64,000 nt of DNA from Salinibacter grassmerensis (GCF_947077765.1 NZ_CAMTTF010000002.1:248001-312000), one strand, 5' to 3'. Shown: positions 46,127 through 55,847, numbered from the stretch's first letter. Program-made: numbers and translations. Notes: a model not told the origin generated them from the letters alone.

Positions 46127-46576
46127 ATGCGACGCACCACGCTCATCGACGAGAACGGGCATCTCGTGACGGTGAAGGCGCCGGACGAGCAGCCGACCAA
46201 CGACCCGAAGGAGGACTCCCACCACGACTTCCTGACGGACCATTGGATGGACGTGGCCGCGGCGTCGTACCTGGGCTTCAAGCGCCACGGCATCGGCACC
46301 GTCGTGGTGACGCAGCGCGATCCGGCCTCGAGTCCCATCCACGAGAGCATCGGCACCCACAAGTTGCTGTACAGCCCTGCGAGCGGCGGATGGCTGAAGC
46401 ACCACGAAGAGCGACTCCCCGCGGAGTGGCTCGACACGCGCTTCCAGTCCTACAACCCGAACGAGTCGGCGGTCGTCGTCATGTCCGACGACGATGGCTC
46501 GCTCCGTGTCTACGCCGTGGAAGGCACGCCGGCCCCGCCGCGGAGCTACGAACTGGTGCAGGCCCGGCAAAACTAG
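46127..46576 (+). CDS. Orphan hypothetical protein
   Basis: A 149-residue protein starting MRRTTLIDENGHLVTVKAP. Features are an acidic His-containing segment (KEDSHHDFLTDHWMDVAAAS, residues ~28-47), a Gly-rich stretch GFKRHGIGTVVVTQRDP and a C-terminal part with DDDGSLRVYAVEG. No signal peptide or membrane helix. I recognise no family. Codon usage and composition match the neighbours. It stands alone between the hsp20 terminator and a convergent DUF4105 gene. Confidence 0.55.
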   Translation: MRRTTLIDENGHLVTVKAPDEQPTNDPKEDSHHDFLTDHWMDVAAASYLGFKRHGIGTVVVTQRDPASSPIHESIGTHKLLYSPASGGWLKHHEERLPAEWLDTRFQSYNPNESAVVVMSDDDGSLRVYAVEGTPAPPRSYELVQARQN

Positions 46577-46678
46577 TCCTGCGCGGCCCCGTCCTTTTCC
46601 GAGAAGAGGGCATCTACCTCCGGACAGTCGCGGTGCACGAGGCGCGACGCATACGTTCTTCGTCAACCAAGAATCGTC

Positions 46679-47914
46679 TCACCTCTCACGCACTCCGGCG
46701 TCACGCGGCCCCGCCCCGCCGATCGCCCGCCACCCCGTCCGAATTCCCACCGTCAGCACGACGGGGAAAACCGCTGCGTGCAGGTCTTGCGGCCACCACG
46801 TCCAGCCGAGGGTCACGACCGTCGCACTCACGGCCGTTGCGGCCAGGTACATCCGGAGCCCCGTCGCCGAGGGGCGCCACAGCAACACTGTGGCCGCAAT
46901 CAGGTGCGTGGGCCATGCCCAGAGCAGATTCCAATTGTGCTCGGTCACCGCGTAGGTCGACACGAACCAGAGGAAGCACGCGAGCAGTCCCGTGACGCCG
47001 ACCGCGGCGAGCAGCAGCGCGTCGCCGTACCCGTCGGGCCGGCGACCGGTCGTGGCCTGCCAGCCGGTCCAGCCCAACGTGAGGAAGAGGATCGTCCACC
47101 CCGCCGCGAGGGGCCAGGGGAAGGCCGCAGGGGTTGCCTCGTAGCCGTCGATCCACTGCGTCGTGTCGGTTTGGGCGACCAGCGCGCGGGTCGTGTCGCC
47201 CGACTGAACGGTGGCGTGGGCGAACGCCTCGAACAGGTAGTCGGGCAGGAAGTGCGCCTCCCGCGGCGTCGCGCGGCGGTCGGCTGGCGTGCCCAGGGCA
47301 AGGTCGAAGCTCAGATCGACGAGCGGCAGGTTCGCCGCGTAGGGGTCAAGCATGTGCCGGAAGGTCGCGTCCGGGCGGGGCTGCTCCCCAAACTGCACGG
47401 CGTCGCCCAGGGCCTGCTCCAGCACATCCCGCACCCGGGTGGAGCAGTTGTCGAAGAAGAAGACGTACTGGTAGTAGCGGTTCTCGGGACGGGCGTTCAC
47501 CTGCAGCCCCCGGAAGAGCGCCGTTCGCTGCGCACGGGTCAGGTTGAGCGTCTGTTCGAGGACCGGCCGCCGCTGCTGCTCATAGGCCCGCAGCGCCCGC
47601 TGATAGGGCACCACACTCAGAAAGTAGCGGAGGTGTCCGTACGCAAACTTGGGAATGAAAAGCGGGTCGCTAAAATCGAAGGTGCCGTAGTTGTAGAGCC
47701 GGTCGATGTTCTGGACTGGGTCGTGGACGCGCAGGGCGCTGTGCCCGAACATGGAGTATACCGGATCGCCGGGCAGAATGGTCACCATCGACACCTCCGA
47801 TTCTGCCGAGAGCCGGGTGGGCTGGGCCGAGAGCGGAGTGGCCTCACTTCCGAGTAGTAGCGTGATCCCGATCACGCACAGAAGAAGGGGTCGGGTGGAG
47901 AAGGAGGAGGCCAT
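46679..47914 (-). CDS. DUF4105 membrane protein
   Basis: The 411-residue protein has a signal peptide (cleavage near LSAQ). A DUF4105 domain follows: VTILPGDPVYSMFGHSALRVHDP, YNYGTFDFSDP, FAYGHLRYFLSV and FFFDNCSTRVRDVLE. The His, Asn and Cys-rich phrases suggest a papain-like or NlpC-like catalytic centre (GHSALR ... DNCSTR). Four or five transmembrane helices fill the C-terminal ~150 residues. Enzymatic activity is unproven for the family. Confidence 0.88.
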   Translation of the reverse strand: MASSFSTRPLLLCVIGITLLLGSEATPLSAQPTRLSAESEVSMVTILPGDPVYSMFGHSALRVHDPVQNIDRLYNYGTFDFSDPLFIPKFAYGHLRYFLSVVPYQRALRAYEQQRRPVLEQTLNLTRAQRTALFRGLQVNARPENRYYQYVFFFDNCSTRVRDVLEQALGDAVQFGEQPRPDATFRHMLDPYAANLPLVDLSFDLALGTPADRRATPREAHFLPDYLFEAFAHATVQSGDTTRALVAQTDTTQWIDGYEATPAAFPWPLAAGWTILFLTLGWTGWQATTGRRPDGYGDALLLAAVGVTGLLACFLWFVSTYAVTEHNWNLLWAWPTHLIAATVLLWRPSATGLRMYLAATAVSATVVTLGWTWWPQDLHAAVFPVVLTVGIRTGWRAIGGAGPRDAGVRER

Positions 47915-48019
47915 GGAGCACGACGTGAAGCACTGGGCAAATTGGTCTCGCCTCGAACGTTCCCCCGCCCTATGGGTTCAACGCGCGGATGTCATTTTTG
48001 AACCAGCGCACCCTTCACT

Positions 48020-48868
48020 GTGGGACGATCTGACCGTGCCGACGTTGTCCTCGAGGCACTCCGCGAGCGCATCGACCGCCCGACGACCGAACTCCAATAC
48101 GACACCCCGTATCAACTCCTCGTCGCGGTCATCCTGTCGGCCCAATGCACCGACGAGCGGGTCAACAAGGCCACCCCCGATCTCTTCGATGCGTACCCGA
48201 CGGTTGAGGCCCTCGCGAAGGCCACGCCCGACGACATTCATCCCTACATCCAGTCCATCACGTTTCCCAACAACAAGTCCGGCTACCTGGCCAAGATGGC
48301 CCGACAGGTCGTCGACAATTTTGACGGCCAGGTGCCCGAGACCATCGACGACCTGGAGACCCTCACGGGCGTGGGCCGCAAGACGGCTCGTGTCGTGGCG
48401 CAGGTGGCCCACGACGCCGACGCGCTGCCGGTAGACACCCACGTCTTCCGTGTTGCCAATCGCATCGGGCTCGTCAAGGAGGACGCCACGACGCCCAAAA
48501 AGGTGGAGCAGCAGCTGAAGCGCGTGATCCCCAAGGCGGAGTGGGGCGAAGCGCATCACCTGCTGATCCTGCACGGCCGCTATACCTGCACGGCCCGCTC
48601 GCCGGACTGCCACGACTGTCCGATCCATGAGGAGTGCAAACACTTCGATCGCCTCCAGCGCCTACCGGGCCCCATCGATGGGCTGGATGCGTCGGCGGGA
48701 ACCTACTACTGCACCACCAGCGACCACTACTTCGACGACCCGGAGACGCACGTGGATCGCTACGACCTCGAACAGGTCGCGTGTCCCCGCTGTGGCTCCA
48801 TGCAGGTCGTCCGCACCTCGACCGGCGAGCCGGCCAAGCAGGTCAAAGATTACCGGGTAAATGGGTGA
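48020..48868 (+). CDS. nth: Endonuclease III with C-terminal extension
   Basis: Base-excision-repair glycosylase/AP lyase of 282 residues, about 60-70 longer than typical Nth. The helix-hairpin-helix LTGVGRKTARVV holds the catalytic Lys (K121); the catalytic Asp is in VDTHVFRV (D139). The 4Fe-4S ligands are C190, C197, C200 and C206 (Cx6Cx2Cx5C). Residues ~210-282 form an added tail with C231 and CPRC (255-258), a possible zinc-binding element. The start is GTG at 48020, giving MGRSDRADVV. It diverges from the DUF4105 gene. Confidence 0.94.
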   Translation: MGRSDRADVVLEALRERIDRPTTELQYDTPYQLLVAVILSAQCTDERVNKATPDLFDAYPTVEALAKATPDDIHPYIQSITFPNNKSGYLAKMARQVVDNFDGQVPETIDDLETLTGVGRKTARVVAQVAHDADALPVDTHVFRVANRIGLVKEDATTPKKVEQQLKRVIPKAEWGEAHHLLILHGRYTCTARSPDCHDCPIHEECKHFDRLQRLPGPIDGLDASAGTYYCTTSDHYFDDPETHVDRYDLEQVACPRCGSMQVVRTSTGEPAKQVKDYRVNG

Positions 48869-48976
48869 CGGCCCTGGAGGGCCATACCTCCCTCAATCTC
48901 GACTTCGAGCGTGAACGAATGCCCATCTCTTCTCCCGACACTTCTCAATCGGCCCTAACCAGTCCCCCCTATCCCG

Positions 48977-50548
48977 ATGGACGCCTCAAAACGCCACCTC
49001 CTTCTCATTCTTGACGGCTGGGGCCTGGCCGACGACCCCTCGGTCAGTGCCATCGAGCAGGCGGATACGCCCTTCGTGGACCACCTCTACGACGAATACC
49101 CCCACGGCGTCCTGAAGGCGTCGGGGCCCGAGGTGGGGCTGCCCGAGGGGCAAATGGGCAACTCGGAGGTCGGGCACACCAACCTGGGGGCGGGCCGGGT
49201 CGTGTACCAGGAGATCCTGCGCATCTCGAAGGCCATCGAGGACGGGTCTTTCTTCGAGAACGAAGCGCTGGTCCGGGCCGCCCGGCACGCAAACGCCAAC
49301 GACCAGAAGCTTCACCTGATGGGCTGCTTCTCCGACGGGGGCGTGCACAGCCACCTCGAGCACCTGTACGGGCTGCTGGAGTTGGCCCGGCGTGAGGGGC
49401 TCGCCCCGGCACAGGTGAACGTGCACGCGTTCACTGACGGGCGCGACACCGATCCGCATGGCGGCGTCGACTACGTGGAGCAGTTTCAGAAGAAGGCCGA
49501 TGAGATTGGAGTGGGGCGTCTCGCTTCGATTGTGGGGCGCTACTACGCGATGGACCGCGACAAGCGGTGGGGCCGCATCGAGCGGGCCTATCGGCTCCTC
49601 ACGGACGAGGCGGGGACAGCCTTCGACGACCCCGTCGCGGCGTTGAAGGCGAGCTACGACGACGAGGTGACCGACGAGTTTGTGGAGCCCCGCCGCATTC
49701 GGGCCGAAGACGAGGACGCGTTTGGGGACCACGGCACCCGCATCGAAGACGGCGACGCGGTGGTCTACTACAACTTCCGCTCGGACCGCGCCCGGCAGCT
49801 CACGCGGGCCTTCACCGGGGCCGACTTCGATGGCTTCGGGCGCGAGCAACTCGACGACCTCCTGTTCGTGACGATGTCGCCCTACGACGACGAATTTGAC
49901 CTGCCAGTGGCCTTCGAGAAGCTCAACCTAGAGGAGACGCTCGGCGAGGTGCTCAGTGCGCGGGGCGGGCGTCAGTTGCGGGCCGCCGAGACGGAGAAGT
50001 ACGCCCACGTGACTTACTTCTTCAGTGGCGGGCGTGAGGAGCCGTTTGAAGGGGAAGATCGCGTCCTCGTGCCGTCGCCGAAGGTGGACACCTACGACCA
50101 ACAGCCCGAAATGAGCGCGCCGGAACTGGCCGATCGCGTCTCGCAGTCCCTCCGCGGGGAGGACTACAACCTCGCCGTCCTGAACTTCGCCAATCCCGAC
50201 ATGGTGGGCCACACCGGGGACGTCGAGGCGGCCGTGTCGGCCTGCGAGGCCGTAGATCGTAGCGCCCGGCAGGTAGTAGAGGCCGCCCGCGATCAGGGCT
50301 ACTCGGTGAGCATCATCGCGGACCACGGCAACGCCGACAAGTTGAAGAACCCGGACGGATCCCCTCACACGGCGCATACCACCGCCCTCGTTCCCCACAT
50401 CATTCTCAAAGATGGGATCGAGGGGCCGGTGCGGGACGGAAAGCTCGGCGACGTAGCGCCCACCATCCTGGCGCTGCTCGGCGAAGACGTGCCCGACGTC
50501 ATGGACGGTGAGGTCCTCGTGCCTTCCGAACGCTCCGCCGCCTCGTAG
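48977..50548 (+). CDS. gpmI: 2,3-bisphosphoglycerate-independent phosphoglycerate mutase
   Basis: A 523-residue metalloenzyme interconverting 3- and 2-phosphoglycerate in glycolysis and gluconeogenesis. The phosphoserine lies in MGNSEVGHTNLGAGR (S63). Other landmarks are LILDGWG at the N-terminus, HAFTDGRDTDP, GRYYAMDRDKRW, FNFANPDMVGHTG-like NFANPDMVGHTGD and IADHGNADK with metal ligands. Length is normal. It converges on sppA with 35 bp between stops. Confidence 0.96.
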   Translation: MDASKRHLLLILDGWGLADDPSVSAIEQADTPFVDHLYDEYPHGVLKASGPEVGLPEGQMGNSEVGHTNLGAGRVVYQEILRISKAIEDGSFFENEALVRAARHANANDQKLHLMGCFSDGGVHSHLEHLYGLLELARREGLAPAQVNVHAFTDGRDTDPHGGVDYVEQFQKKADEIGVGRLASIVGRYYAMDRDKRWGRIERAYRLLTDEAGTAFDDPVAALKASYDDEVTDEFVEPRRIRAEDEDAFGDHGTRIEDGDAVVYYNFRSDRARQLTRAFTGADFDGFGREQLDDLLFVTMSPYDDEFDLPVAFEKLNLEETLGEVLSARGGRQLRAAETEKYAHVTYFFSGGREEPFEGEDRVLVPSPKVDTYDQQPEMSAPELADRVSQSLRGEDYNLAVLNFANPDMVGHTGDVEAAVSACEAVDRSARQVVEAARDQGYSVSIIADHGNADKLKNPDGSPHTAHTTALVPHIILKDGIEGPVRDGKLGDVAPTILALLGEDVPDVMDGEVLVPSERSAAS

Positions 50549-50583
50549 CAGAACGGTTCGGGGCGCCGCGCCGCTCCCCGGAT

Positions 50584-52389
50584 CTACTCGATTTTGGGCT
50601 CAAACGGAAGCCGGGCCTGGATCGAACCGTGCGTGCCCACCATGCGGTCGAACATCTGCTTCTGGCGCCAGAGCTTGCGCTCGAGGACATTCGTCGTGGC
50701 GGACCGCCACGTCTGCCGCGCCTGAGCGGCGAACTGCTCGCTGAAGCGCTGCACGATGGTTTTCGGCTGGGGGAGGGCGCGCGTCCGGTAGGGGCCATCC
50801 CCGAGGTCCGCGGCCGTGCCCGCCATCGCCACGGCATCCGCGAGCGTCCCGGTCGTGTCGACGAGGCCAACCTCCTTGGCGTCCCGCCCCGACCACACGC
50901 GGCCCTGCGCCACCTCATCGACCGCCTCTACGTCCATGTTTCGGGCGTCGGCCACGCGCTGGAGGAAGGTGTCGTACGTCTGGTCGATGGAGCCGCCCAC
51001 GAGCCGCCGCTCGTCCGGGCTCAGGGGCTTCGTGGTGGAGTAGAGGTCGGCGTAGGGGCCGGTGCGCACGCCGTCGAAGGTGACGCCGAGCTTTTCCTCA
51101 AAGAGCCCCTCCGCGTTGAAGAGTATGCCAAACACCCCGATGGATCCAGTCGTGGTGGTGGGGTCCGCCATGATGGAGTCCGCGCCCGCAGCGAGGTAGT
51201 ATCCCCCTGAGGCGGCCACGTCCCCCATCGACACGATGACCGGCTTTTCGTCGGCGGTGCGTTTCACGGCGCGCCACATTGCCTCCGACGCCGCGGCGCT
51301 GCCGCCCGGCGAGTTGACCCGGACCACGACGGCCTTCGTGCGAGAGCTGGTCCGTGCGGTCTCCAGCGCCTCCGTCAGGGTCGTGGAGCCCAACGCCTGG
51401 GAGCCCCCGATGGGGGACTGGCCGTCCGGGTCTCCGACGACGATATTGCCCTCCGCGTACACGATGTCGACCTGCCCATTTCCGGTGTACGACTGTCCCG
51501 CACTCTCGGCCGATACCCCTTGGTAATCGTCGATGGACACGGTGGGCACGTCGCCCGACAGCGGGGCATCCACGAGGTCGCGGAGCTGGTCCCGCACTTC
51601 ATCCTCGTAGCGGAGCCCATCAACGAGATTCTCATCCAGGGCGGCCGAGGAGCTGAGAAGAGCATCCTCCTCGGCGAGGCGGTTGAGGGCCTCGGTCGAG
51701 AGCCCCCGTGCCTCTGAGACGGCCGTCATGAACCGCTCGTTCGTCGTTTCCAGCAGGGCGGTAAGCTGCTCGCGGTTCGGCTCCGACAGGTCTGAGCGTA
51801 CGAAGGGCTCCCCGGCGCTCTTGTATTTCCCGGCCCGGATGAGTTGCGGCTCCACCTCGAGGCGCTGCAGGGCGCCGTCGAAGAAGGTCACCGTCGTCCC
51901 GAAGCCGTTGTACTGGAATGCGGATTGTGGGGCCGTAAAGACACTATCGGCGGCGCTGGCCAGAAAGTAGTCCTTCTCCGTCATGCCGAACTCATCGCTG
52001 GACGCGAGAACCGGGAGGCCGTTCTCACGGGCGTGCACGACGGCCTGCCGCGCCTCTTCGAGCGTGGCCCAGTCGGCACTGATCCCCTGTGTTCGCAGCC
52101 AGACGGCCTCGACGCGGGAGTCGGTGCTGGCCTTCCGGAGCGCGGTCTGAAGGGCGCGGAGGTCAAAACTCGGCCCGCTCCCGAAAGCCTTCTGAAAGGG
52201 ATCGTTGGTCACACGCTCCGGGATGTCGCCGGACAGGGGCACCGTGAGGACGGAGCCGGGCTGGACGGTCGGCGTCTGGTTGGCCGAGAGGGAAACGGCA
52301 AAAAAGAAGAAGACAAAAAAGAAGACGATGAGCCCCAGCGCAACGAGGGTCCCGATCACACTGGCGGCGAGGGTGGACAAGAAGCGCAT
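50584..52389 (-). CDS. sppA: Signal peptide peptidase SppA, 67K type
   Basis: The 601-residue membrane-anchored serine protease degrades cleaved signal peptides. It starts at MRFLSTLAAS; the 22 codons upstream are probably not used. A single N-terminal helix is unusually rich in Phe (VFFFVFFFFAVSL). The Ser/Lys dyad is the second Lys of GKYKSAGEPF (K190) and Ser of NSPGGSAAASE (S364). Two tandem SppA/ClpP-like domains are present, as in E. coli SppA. SMGDVAASGGYYLAAGAD is also conserved. Confidence 0.95.
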   Translation of the reverse strand: MRFLSTLAASVIGTLVALGLIVFFFVFFFFAVSLSANQTPTVQPGSVLTVPLSGDIPERVTNDPFQKAFGSGPSFDLRALQTALRKASTDSRVEAVWLRTQGISADWATLEEARQAVVHARENGLPVLASSDEFGMTEKDYFLASAADSVFTAPQSAFQYNGFGTTVTFFDGALQRLEVEPQLIRAGKYKSAGEPFVRSDLSEPNREQLTALLETTNERFMTAVSEARGLSTEALNRLAEEDALLSSSAALDENLVDGLRYEDEVRDQLRDLVDAPLSGDVPTVSIDDYQGVSAESAGQSYTGNGQVDIVYAEGNIVVGDPDGQSPIGGSQALGSTTLTEALETARTSSRTKAVVVRVNSPGGSAAASEAMWRAVKRTADEKPVIVSMGDVAASGGYYLAAGADSIMADPTTTTGSIGVFGILFNAEGLFEEKLGVTFDGVRTGPYADLYSTTKPLSPDERRLVGGSIDQTYDTFLQRVADARNMDVEAVDEVAQGRVWSGRDAKEVGLVDTTGTLADAVAMAGTAADLGDGPYRTRALPQPKTIVQRFSEQFAAQARQTWRSATTNVLERKLWRQKQMFDRMVGTHGSIQARLPFEPKIE

Positions 52390-52717
52390 GAAGAACGGCG
52401 GGGTAGAGTGGGAGATCGGTGACGGTCGGGCGAAGCAGACACACGACCAATTCACGTGTATTCGGTGGCGGGGCTGCCGTTTCGATGAGGCCCGTCACCC
52501 CGCCGGGGGCCGTGCGTGAGGGAAACTCGCGCCCCGACGTGAAGTACATTAGATGATCAATCCTGTCTTTCCACCCGGGGCTGTGTCCCACCTACGGATC
52601 CGTCGGCATTGACGGGCGGATCCTGCTGGGGAAATCTCCTCAGCAACGTCGGGTTGGAGGACAGACCAATCTGCACAACGGCCTGGACACCCGTTTGAGA
52701 AACTCCTTCACGCCCCT
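52390..52717. other. Divergent intergenic region, sppA / hrcA (328 bp)
   Basis: No gene seen. I searched by eye for a CIRCE element (TTAGCACTC-N9-GAGTGCTAA) ahead of hrcA and found none. A TACATT box lies at 52545-52550, about 168 bp before hrcA. Confidence 0.45.
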
Positions 52718-53809
52718 GTGAGCCCTGTTGACGCGAACGACGACCGGCCGTCCCTCAGCGAGCGTGAGCGCGACATCCTCCGCCTCGTCATTGAGCAATT
52801 CGTCGACACGGCGGGGCCTGTGGGGTCGCGGTCGCTGGCCAAGGACGCGAACGTAGAGCTGAGCCCCGCCTCCATCCGCAACACCATGGCGGACCTGGAG
52901 GACATGGGCTACCTGGACCACCCGTACACCTCTGCCGGCCGCGTGCCCACCCGACTCGGGTACCGCACGTTTGTCGACGAGCTTATGGACACGCCGGCCC
53001 TTTCGGAAGTGGAGCGGGAGGTGCTCAAGGTCAAATTGGCCCGTCTCGTCAGCGATACCGACGAACTACTGAGTGAGAGCACCCGTCTGCTGAGCAAGCT
53101 CACCAACCTGCTCGGGATCGCCCTCACGCCCCGTCTCTCCACCGCCATGCTGGACCGGCTCGACATTGTCCCGCTGTCCGGTTCGCGCCTCATGTTTGTG
53201 TTGAGCGTGCAGGGGGGGCTCGTGAAGACAGTCGTCCTCAGCTTTGAGCCGGACCTGCAGCGGGCCAAGATAGACCGCATCGTGTCGACCCTGAACGAGC
53301 GCCTCGCCGGCCTAACCCTGCACGAGATCCGCGACACCTACGAGGAGCGCCTTGAGGATCTGCCCGACGAGACAGGGCTCATCGCCCTCGTTCTCGACGA
53401 GGCGTCGATCCTCTTCAGTGAGCCGGATGAAGGTCGCCTGCAGTTTGACGGCACGCAGAACATTCTGTCTCAGCCCGAATTCCAGGAGCCTGATGAAATG
53501 CGGCACCTCATCGAAACCATTGAAGATGAGGACCGCGTTGTGCAAGTGATTGAGAACCTATTTGAGGCCAATCCCGACGCCGTGGGACAGGCTGTCGTCC
53601 GCATCGGGAGCGAGACCGATCGGGAGGAGATGGACGCCTACTCCATCGTTATGTCCCCGTACCAGCTCGGTGACACGGTGGGCTCCCTCGGCGTCATCGG
53701 GCCCAAACGAATGGACTACGGCCGCGCCGTGGCCCTCGTCGAAAACATGGCCGCCGTCGTAAATCGGCCTGGGGACGACGAGGCGACGGACTCTTCCGTT
53801 CCGTCCTAG
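52718..53809 (+). CDS. hrcA: Heat-inducible transcription repressor HrcA
   Basis: A 363-residue repressor of chaperone genes. The N-terminal winged helix is LSERERDILRLVIEQFVDTAGPVGSRSL ... LSPASIRNTMADLEDMGYLDHPYTSAGRVPTRLGYR, with the HrcA hallmark HPYTSAGRVPT. The GAF-like C-terminal domain follows and ends with the typical YQLGDTVGSLGVIGPKRMDYGR. The start is GTG at 52718. First gene of hrcA-grpE-dnaJ. HrcA usually binds CIRCE, which I could not find upstream. Confidence 0.95.
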   Translation: MSPVDANDDRPSLSERERDILRLVIEQFVDTAGPVGSRSLAKDANVELSPASIRNTMADLEDMGYLDHPYTSAGRVPTRLGYRTFVDELMDTPALSEVEREVLKVKLARLVSDTDELLSESTRLLSKLTNLLGIALTPRLSTAMLDRLDIVPLSGSRLMFVLSVQGGLVKTVVLSFEPDLQRAKIDRIVSTLNERLAGLTLHEIRDTYEERLEDLPDETGLIALVLDEASILFSEPDEGRLQFDGTQNILSQPEFQEPDEMRHLIETIEDEDRVVQVIENLFEANPDAVGQAVVRIGSETDREEMDAYSIVMSPYQLGDTVGSLGVIGPKRMDYGRAVALVENMAAVVNRPGDDEATDSSVPS

Positions 53810-53951
53810 CCCGCTCAGGCCCCGGAGCCACGCCCGAATGCCGTTAGCGGTCGCTGGCGAACGCCGGCGACCGTTCGTGTTGTCTGTCCTGTGTCTTGTC
53901 CCACGAACCCTCTTGTTGACTGTGAGTGCAGACCCGAACGACGGTCGTCCG

Positions 53952-54581
53952 ATGACGAACGACTCGTCCCCAAACGCCGACGACTCCTCCTCCGCCGACC
54001 CTGCCGACGAGGAGACCCCCGCCTCCGATCCGCCCGATGACATCGAGGCCCTCACGGGCGAGGTAGAGGCCCTCCGCGACGAGGTGGAGGGGCTGAAGGA
54101 GGAACGCGACGAACTGAACGAGCGCCTGCTCCGGAAAGCGGCGGAGCTCGAAAATGTGCGTCGCCGCATGGACCGGGAGAAGAAGCGCCGCCACGTGGCC
54201 GGAAAGGAGACGGTGCTCGAATCGATGCTCGAGGTGCTCGATGACTTTGAACGCTCCCTCGATGCAGCTCAGGACCTTGACGTGTCCGACGATCCGGAAT
54301 CGGCCTACGAGACGCTCAAGGGAGGGGTGGAGATGGTGTACCGCAAGTTTCAGGACCAGCTTCAGTCCCTCGGTGTGGAACCGATTGAGGCGGAGGGGCA
54401 GCCGTTCGACGAGCAGCTGCACGAGGCGATGATGCGGCAGCCGTCCGACGACGTCGAGCCGGGCAACGTCCTGCAAGAGGTGCAGAAGGGCTACACGATG
54501 GGGGACCGTGTGCTCCGTCACAGCCGGGTTGTCGTGGCCGCCGAGCCGTCAGAAAGCAGCAGTGCGGCCAACTCCGCATAG
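53952..54581 (+). CDS. grpE: Nucleotide exchange factor GrpE
   Basis: The 209-residue DnaK exchange factor. A long disordered acidic N-terminus (TNDSSPNADDSSSADPADEE) leads into the coiled coil (ALTGEVEALRDEVEGLKEERDELNERLLRKAAELENVRRRMDREK). The beta domain contains GVEPIEAEGQPFDEQLHEAM and ends GYTMGDRVLRHSRVVVA. I use the ATG at 53952; a GTG 30 bp upstream is also possible. It sits between hrcA and dnaJ. The acidic tail suits a high-salt cytoplasm. Confidence 0.93.
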   Translation: MTNDSSPNADDSSSADPADEETPASDPPDDIEALTGEVEALRDEVEGLKEERDELNERLLRKAAELENVRRRMDREKKRRHVAGKETVLESMLEVLDDFERSLDAAQDLDVSDDPESAYETLKGGVEMVYRKFQDQLQSLGVEPIEAEGQPFDEQLHEAMMRQPSDDVEPGNVLQEVQKGYTMGDRVLRHSRVVVAAEPSESSSAANSA

Positions 54582-54680
54582 CGAGGTCCCCGCCAGCCCC
54601 CTTGGCTGGTTCTCACTGTCATTGCACGCCGACGCAGCGGCCCAAGGCCGCACTCTTCCGAACGAGAACTGCTCCTGCAC

Positions 54681-55847
54681 ATGCCGCGCGACTATTACGA
54701 CATCCTCGAGGTCGACGAAGACGCCTCCGACAAAGAGATCAAGAAGGCCTACCGGAAGAAGGCGATGGAGTACCACCCGGATCGCAATCCGGACGATCCG
54801 GAGGCCGAGCAGAAGTTCAAGGAGGCATCGGAGGCGTATGAGGTCCTGTCGGACTCGGAGAAGCGCCAGCGCTACGACCAGTTCGGCCATGATGGGGTCG
54901 ACAGTGGGGCGAGCGGCGGCCGGCGAGGCCGTGGGCGCGGCTTCCACGACATTGAAGACATTTTCGATGCCTTCAGTGACATCTTTGGCGGGGCCCAGGG
55001 GGGAGGCCGCGGGCGCGGTCGGTCGGAGCGAGGACGAGGACGCCCGGGCAGCGACCTCCGCGTGTCGCTCTCACTGACTCTCGAGGAGATTGCGGAGGGC
55101 ACCGAAAAGAACCTCCGGCTTCAGAAGTACCTGGAGTGTGAGTCGTGTGATGGCACTGGCGCCGAAGGGGGCATGGGCGGGCAGAATTTCTCGATGTGCC
55201 CGAAGTGTGACGGCACCGGCGAAATCCGTCAGGTCTCCCGCTCCGTGTTCGGGCAGGTCGTCAACGTGCAGCCGTGTCCCCGGTGCGAGGGGGAGGGGCG
55301 CATCATCGACAACCTGTGTGACGACTGCGGCGGCGAAGGGCGCGTGCAGGGCGAAGAGTCGATTTCGATCAATGTGCCGCCGGGCGTGATGGAGGGCAAC
55401 TACCTCACCCTGGGCGACGCGGGCAATGCAGGCCTCCGCGGCGGACCCAGTGGCGACCTCCGGATTGAGATTGAGGAGGAGCCCCACGAGCACTTCGAGC
55501 GGGACGGGCTCGACATCTATTACGACCTTCACCTGTCTTTCCCGGAGGCCGCGCTCGGCACCGAGGTGGACGTTCCCACCCTGGAGGGCGAGGCCCGACT
55601 GGAGGTCGAGTCCGGCGTGCAGGCCGGCAAGATCCTCCGCATGCGAGACCGGGGCCTGCCGGACCTGGAAGGGAGCGGGCAGGGCGATGAGATGATCCGC
55701 GTGCACGTCTGGACACCGCAGGATCTCACCGAAGAAGAGAAGGAACTCCTCGACCAGCTCCAGGAGCACGACAACTTTCAGCCCCAGCCCCCGGAGGAGG
55801 ATACCCAGAAGTCGTTCTTCCGCCGCGTCTCTGACGTCTTCTCGTGA
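54681..55847 (+). CDS. dnaJ: Chaperone DnaJ
   Basis: A 388-residue type I J-protein that stimulates DnaK ATPase. The J domain (4-70) has HPD at 32-34. A Gly/Phe-rich linker (about 75-120, unusually Arg/Gly-rich) follows. The zinc domain has four CxxCxGxG repeats: CESCDGTG (from C153), [16 protein letters not shown] and CDDCGGEG. The C-terminal substrate domain is complete. dnaK itself is not in the window. Confidence 0.97.
   Translation: MPRDYYDILEVDEDASDKEIKKAYRKKAMEYHPDRNPDDPEAEQKFKEASEAYEVLSDSEKRQRYDQFGHDGVDSGASGGRRGRGRGFHDIEDIFDAFSDIFGGAQGGGRGRGRSERGRGRPGSDLRVSLSLTLEEIAEGTEKNLRLQKYLECESCDGTGAEGGMGGQNFSMCPKCDGTGEIRQVSRSVFGQVVNVQPCPRCEGEGRIIDNLCDDCGGEGRVQGEESISINVPPGVMEGNYLTLGDAGNAGLRGGPSGDLRIEIEEEPHEHFERDGLDIYYDLHLSFPEAALGTEVDVPTLEGEARLEVESGVQAGKILRMRDRGLPDLEGSGQGDEMIRVHVWTPQDLTEEEKELLDQLQEHDNFQPQPPEEDTQKSFFRRVSDVFS

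Noticed and set aside
53838..53951. A longer N-terminus for GrpE
   Set aside because: The extra 38 residues are Arg/Leu-rich and unlike any GrpE; ATG at 53952 begins the normal acidic tail.
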